Assembly (NCBI RefSeq): GCF_018070345.1
Contig: NZ_JAGPXX010000008.1
Location: forward strand, 227,213 to 291,212
Source of the DNA: Streptomyces sp. F63
GTDB lineage: Bacteria > Actinomycetota > Actinomycetes > Streptomycetales > Streptomycetaceae
Direction of reading: 5' to 3'
Length of the DNA: 64,000 nucleotides
Of this stretch, positions 63,079 through 64,000 are shown in pieces. Under the pieces are notes generated by a model. The model saw only the letters and a program-made list of their open reading frames with translations, did not search any database and was not told where the DNA came from. Each line of letters opens with the position of its first letter. The stretch's first letter is position 1. A program made the position numbers and the translations under genes.

Positions 63079-63196
63079 GGGCGTCAGGGCTCCTCGGTCG
63101 CGGCGGGCTCCGTGGCGGACGGTTCGGGATCCTCCGTGGCGGACGGCTCGGGGTCTGCGGTGGGCGGCTCGGGGGCTACGGCGGACGGCTCGGGGG

Positions 63197-64000
63197 CTAC
63201 GGCGGGTCTGCGGCGGACGCCGCCGGGGCTGCGGCGGACGGCTCGGACTGCGCGGGGGGCGGCTCGGACTGCGCGGTGGGCGGCTCGGACTGCGCGGTGG
63301 GCGGCTCGGACTGCGCGGGGGACGCCGCCGGGTCTGCGGCGGGCGGCTCGGGGGCGGGCAGCTCGGCGGGGGAGGCCCCGGTGGGGCACAGCTCCGCGGC
63401 GGGCGGCTTGGCGGCGGATGACTCCGCGGCGGGCGGCCGCGTCTCCGTCAGGGACAGAACGTGGTCGAGATCGGGCGGGACGGGGCGGCCGGCCGCGGTG
63501 CGCTCGCGGGCGTAGTCGCCGAGCATCCGGGCCAGTTCGGCGTCACCGCGGGCCCGGTCCGCGAGGCCCGCGACGACGGCGGCCGGCACTCCGGTGAACA
63601 GACACTTGAGCACGGCGTGGCGCCAGGCGTGCGGGCCGAGGTGCCACGCCGCGTACGGTCCGACGGCGGCGGCGATCAGCCGGGTGTCGTTCGCCCGGAG
63701 GGCGTCCTCGACGAGGGGGACGGCCTCGGCCCCGATCCCCGGGAGGTACGGCAAGGCCAGCAGGACGGCGCGGCGCTCGGCGGCGGTGCCCTGGTGGTAG
63801 AGGCGGGCGAGGGTGCCGGGCGTGGCGCGCGCGGCGTGGAGGAGGAGGACGCGGGCGGTGTCGGTGGGGGCGGTGAGGGCGGTGAGGGCAGTGAGGCCAG
63901 CTGCCCGGGACGGGCCGGTGGGGCCGGTGGCACCGGTGGGGGCGGCGGATCCGGCGGATCCGGTGGGGCCGGCGGATCCGGTGGGGCCGGTGGGGACAGT
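63197..64000 (-). CDS. eboA: EboA-like protein, partial, with repeat-rich C-terminus
   Basis: The frame is open to the right edge of the window, so the N-terminus is outside. The readable core contains ATPGTLARLYHQGTAAERRAV, LPYLPGIGAEAVPLVEDALR, ANDTRLIAAAVGPYAAWHL and WRHAVLKCLFTGVP, matching the EboA domain (helical, HEAT-like). The C-terminal tail is a repeat of SEPPTAQ/SEPPPAQ. The frame stops with TAG at 63197-63199. The following 110 bases continue the same type of Pro/Glu/Ala coding in another frame and end at 63084, six bases before the TatD-like start. This suggests a slippage in the repeats. Confidence 0.8.
   Translation of the reverse strand, partial: TVPTGPTGSAGPTGSAGSAAPTGATGPTGPSRAAGLTALTALTAPTDTARVLLLHAARATPGTLARLYHQGTAAERRAVLLALPYLPGIGAEAVPLVEDALRANDTRLIAAAVGPYAAWHLGPHAWRHAVLKCLFTGVPAAVVAGLADRARGDAELARMLGDYARERTAAGRPVPPDLDHVLSLTETRPPAAESSAAKPPAAELCPTGASPAELPAPEPPAADPAASPAQSEPPTAQSEPPTAQSEPPPAQSEPSAAAPAASAADPP

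Overview
The window is high-GC actinobacterial DNA and almost certainly Streptomyces. Supporting signs are strong G/C third-position bias, GTG and TTG starts, XRE-DUF5753/DUF397 regulator pairs, Tat and lipobox signals, an LAxTG wall-sorting signal, many secreted polysaccharide hydrolases and an ebo-type cluster. The mix of accessory genes, remnants and defence genes suggests a variable, possibly chromosome-arm, region. That placement is inference.

Layout. 1-7.3 kb: the end of a GH9 cellulase and a complete GH10 xylanase. These are followed by a cassette holding a GNAT enzyme, a 54-residue candidate RiPP precursor, a radical SAM/SPASM enzyme, a zinc-finger-like protein, a divergent XRE-TPR regulator and a Nudix hydrolase. 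The cassette lies between two copies of the xylanase gene's 3' end. 7.3-14.4 kb: TetR regulator with mirrored operators, aldo/keto reductase, 14-TM exporter and a large CBM25-CBM25-Fn3-GH13 amylase. 14.4-28.9 kb: small secreted proteins, a coiled-coil protein of unknown role, a lipoprotein, a possible M15 peptidase, an XRE/DUF397 pair, remnants, a wall-anchored DUF1996 protein and three VOC proteins.

29.3-39.8 kb is a DNA-modification and defence block: a DndB/DGQHR-like protein divergent from an orphan HTH-fused N6-adenine methylase, then a type I restriction operon hsdM-hsdS-hsdR. hsdM carries one in-frame TGA where homologues appear to have tryptophan. 40-48 kb is decayed accessory DNA: a second XRE/DUF397 pair, a truncated Rhs toxin tip with its neighbour immunity gene, a SUKH immunity gene, an orphan homologous tip, regulator remnants, an AraC regulator and an IS630-like remnant. 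48-57 kb: a Ser/Thr kinase, a UvrD-type helicase with a RelE-like N-terminus, a YndJ-like membrane protein, a protein with a HEPN-type Rx4H motif and an RHH-PIN toxin-antitoxin pair. 57.2 kb carries tRNA-Leu(GAG). 57.6-64 kb, all on the minus strand, holds an ebo-type metabolite-trafficking cluster (EboA, TatD-like, EboE, phosphodiesterase-like, Tat-exported TIM-barrel protein) that runs off the right edge.

The strongest candidate for an undescribed system is the radical SAM/54-residue peptide/GNAT operon with its divergent XRE regulator and palindromic operator. The interrupted hsdM, the Rhs/immunity remnant field and the two helicase/HEPN defence candidates come next. All family calls rest on motif reading alone; no database search was possible.
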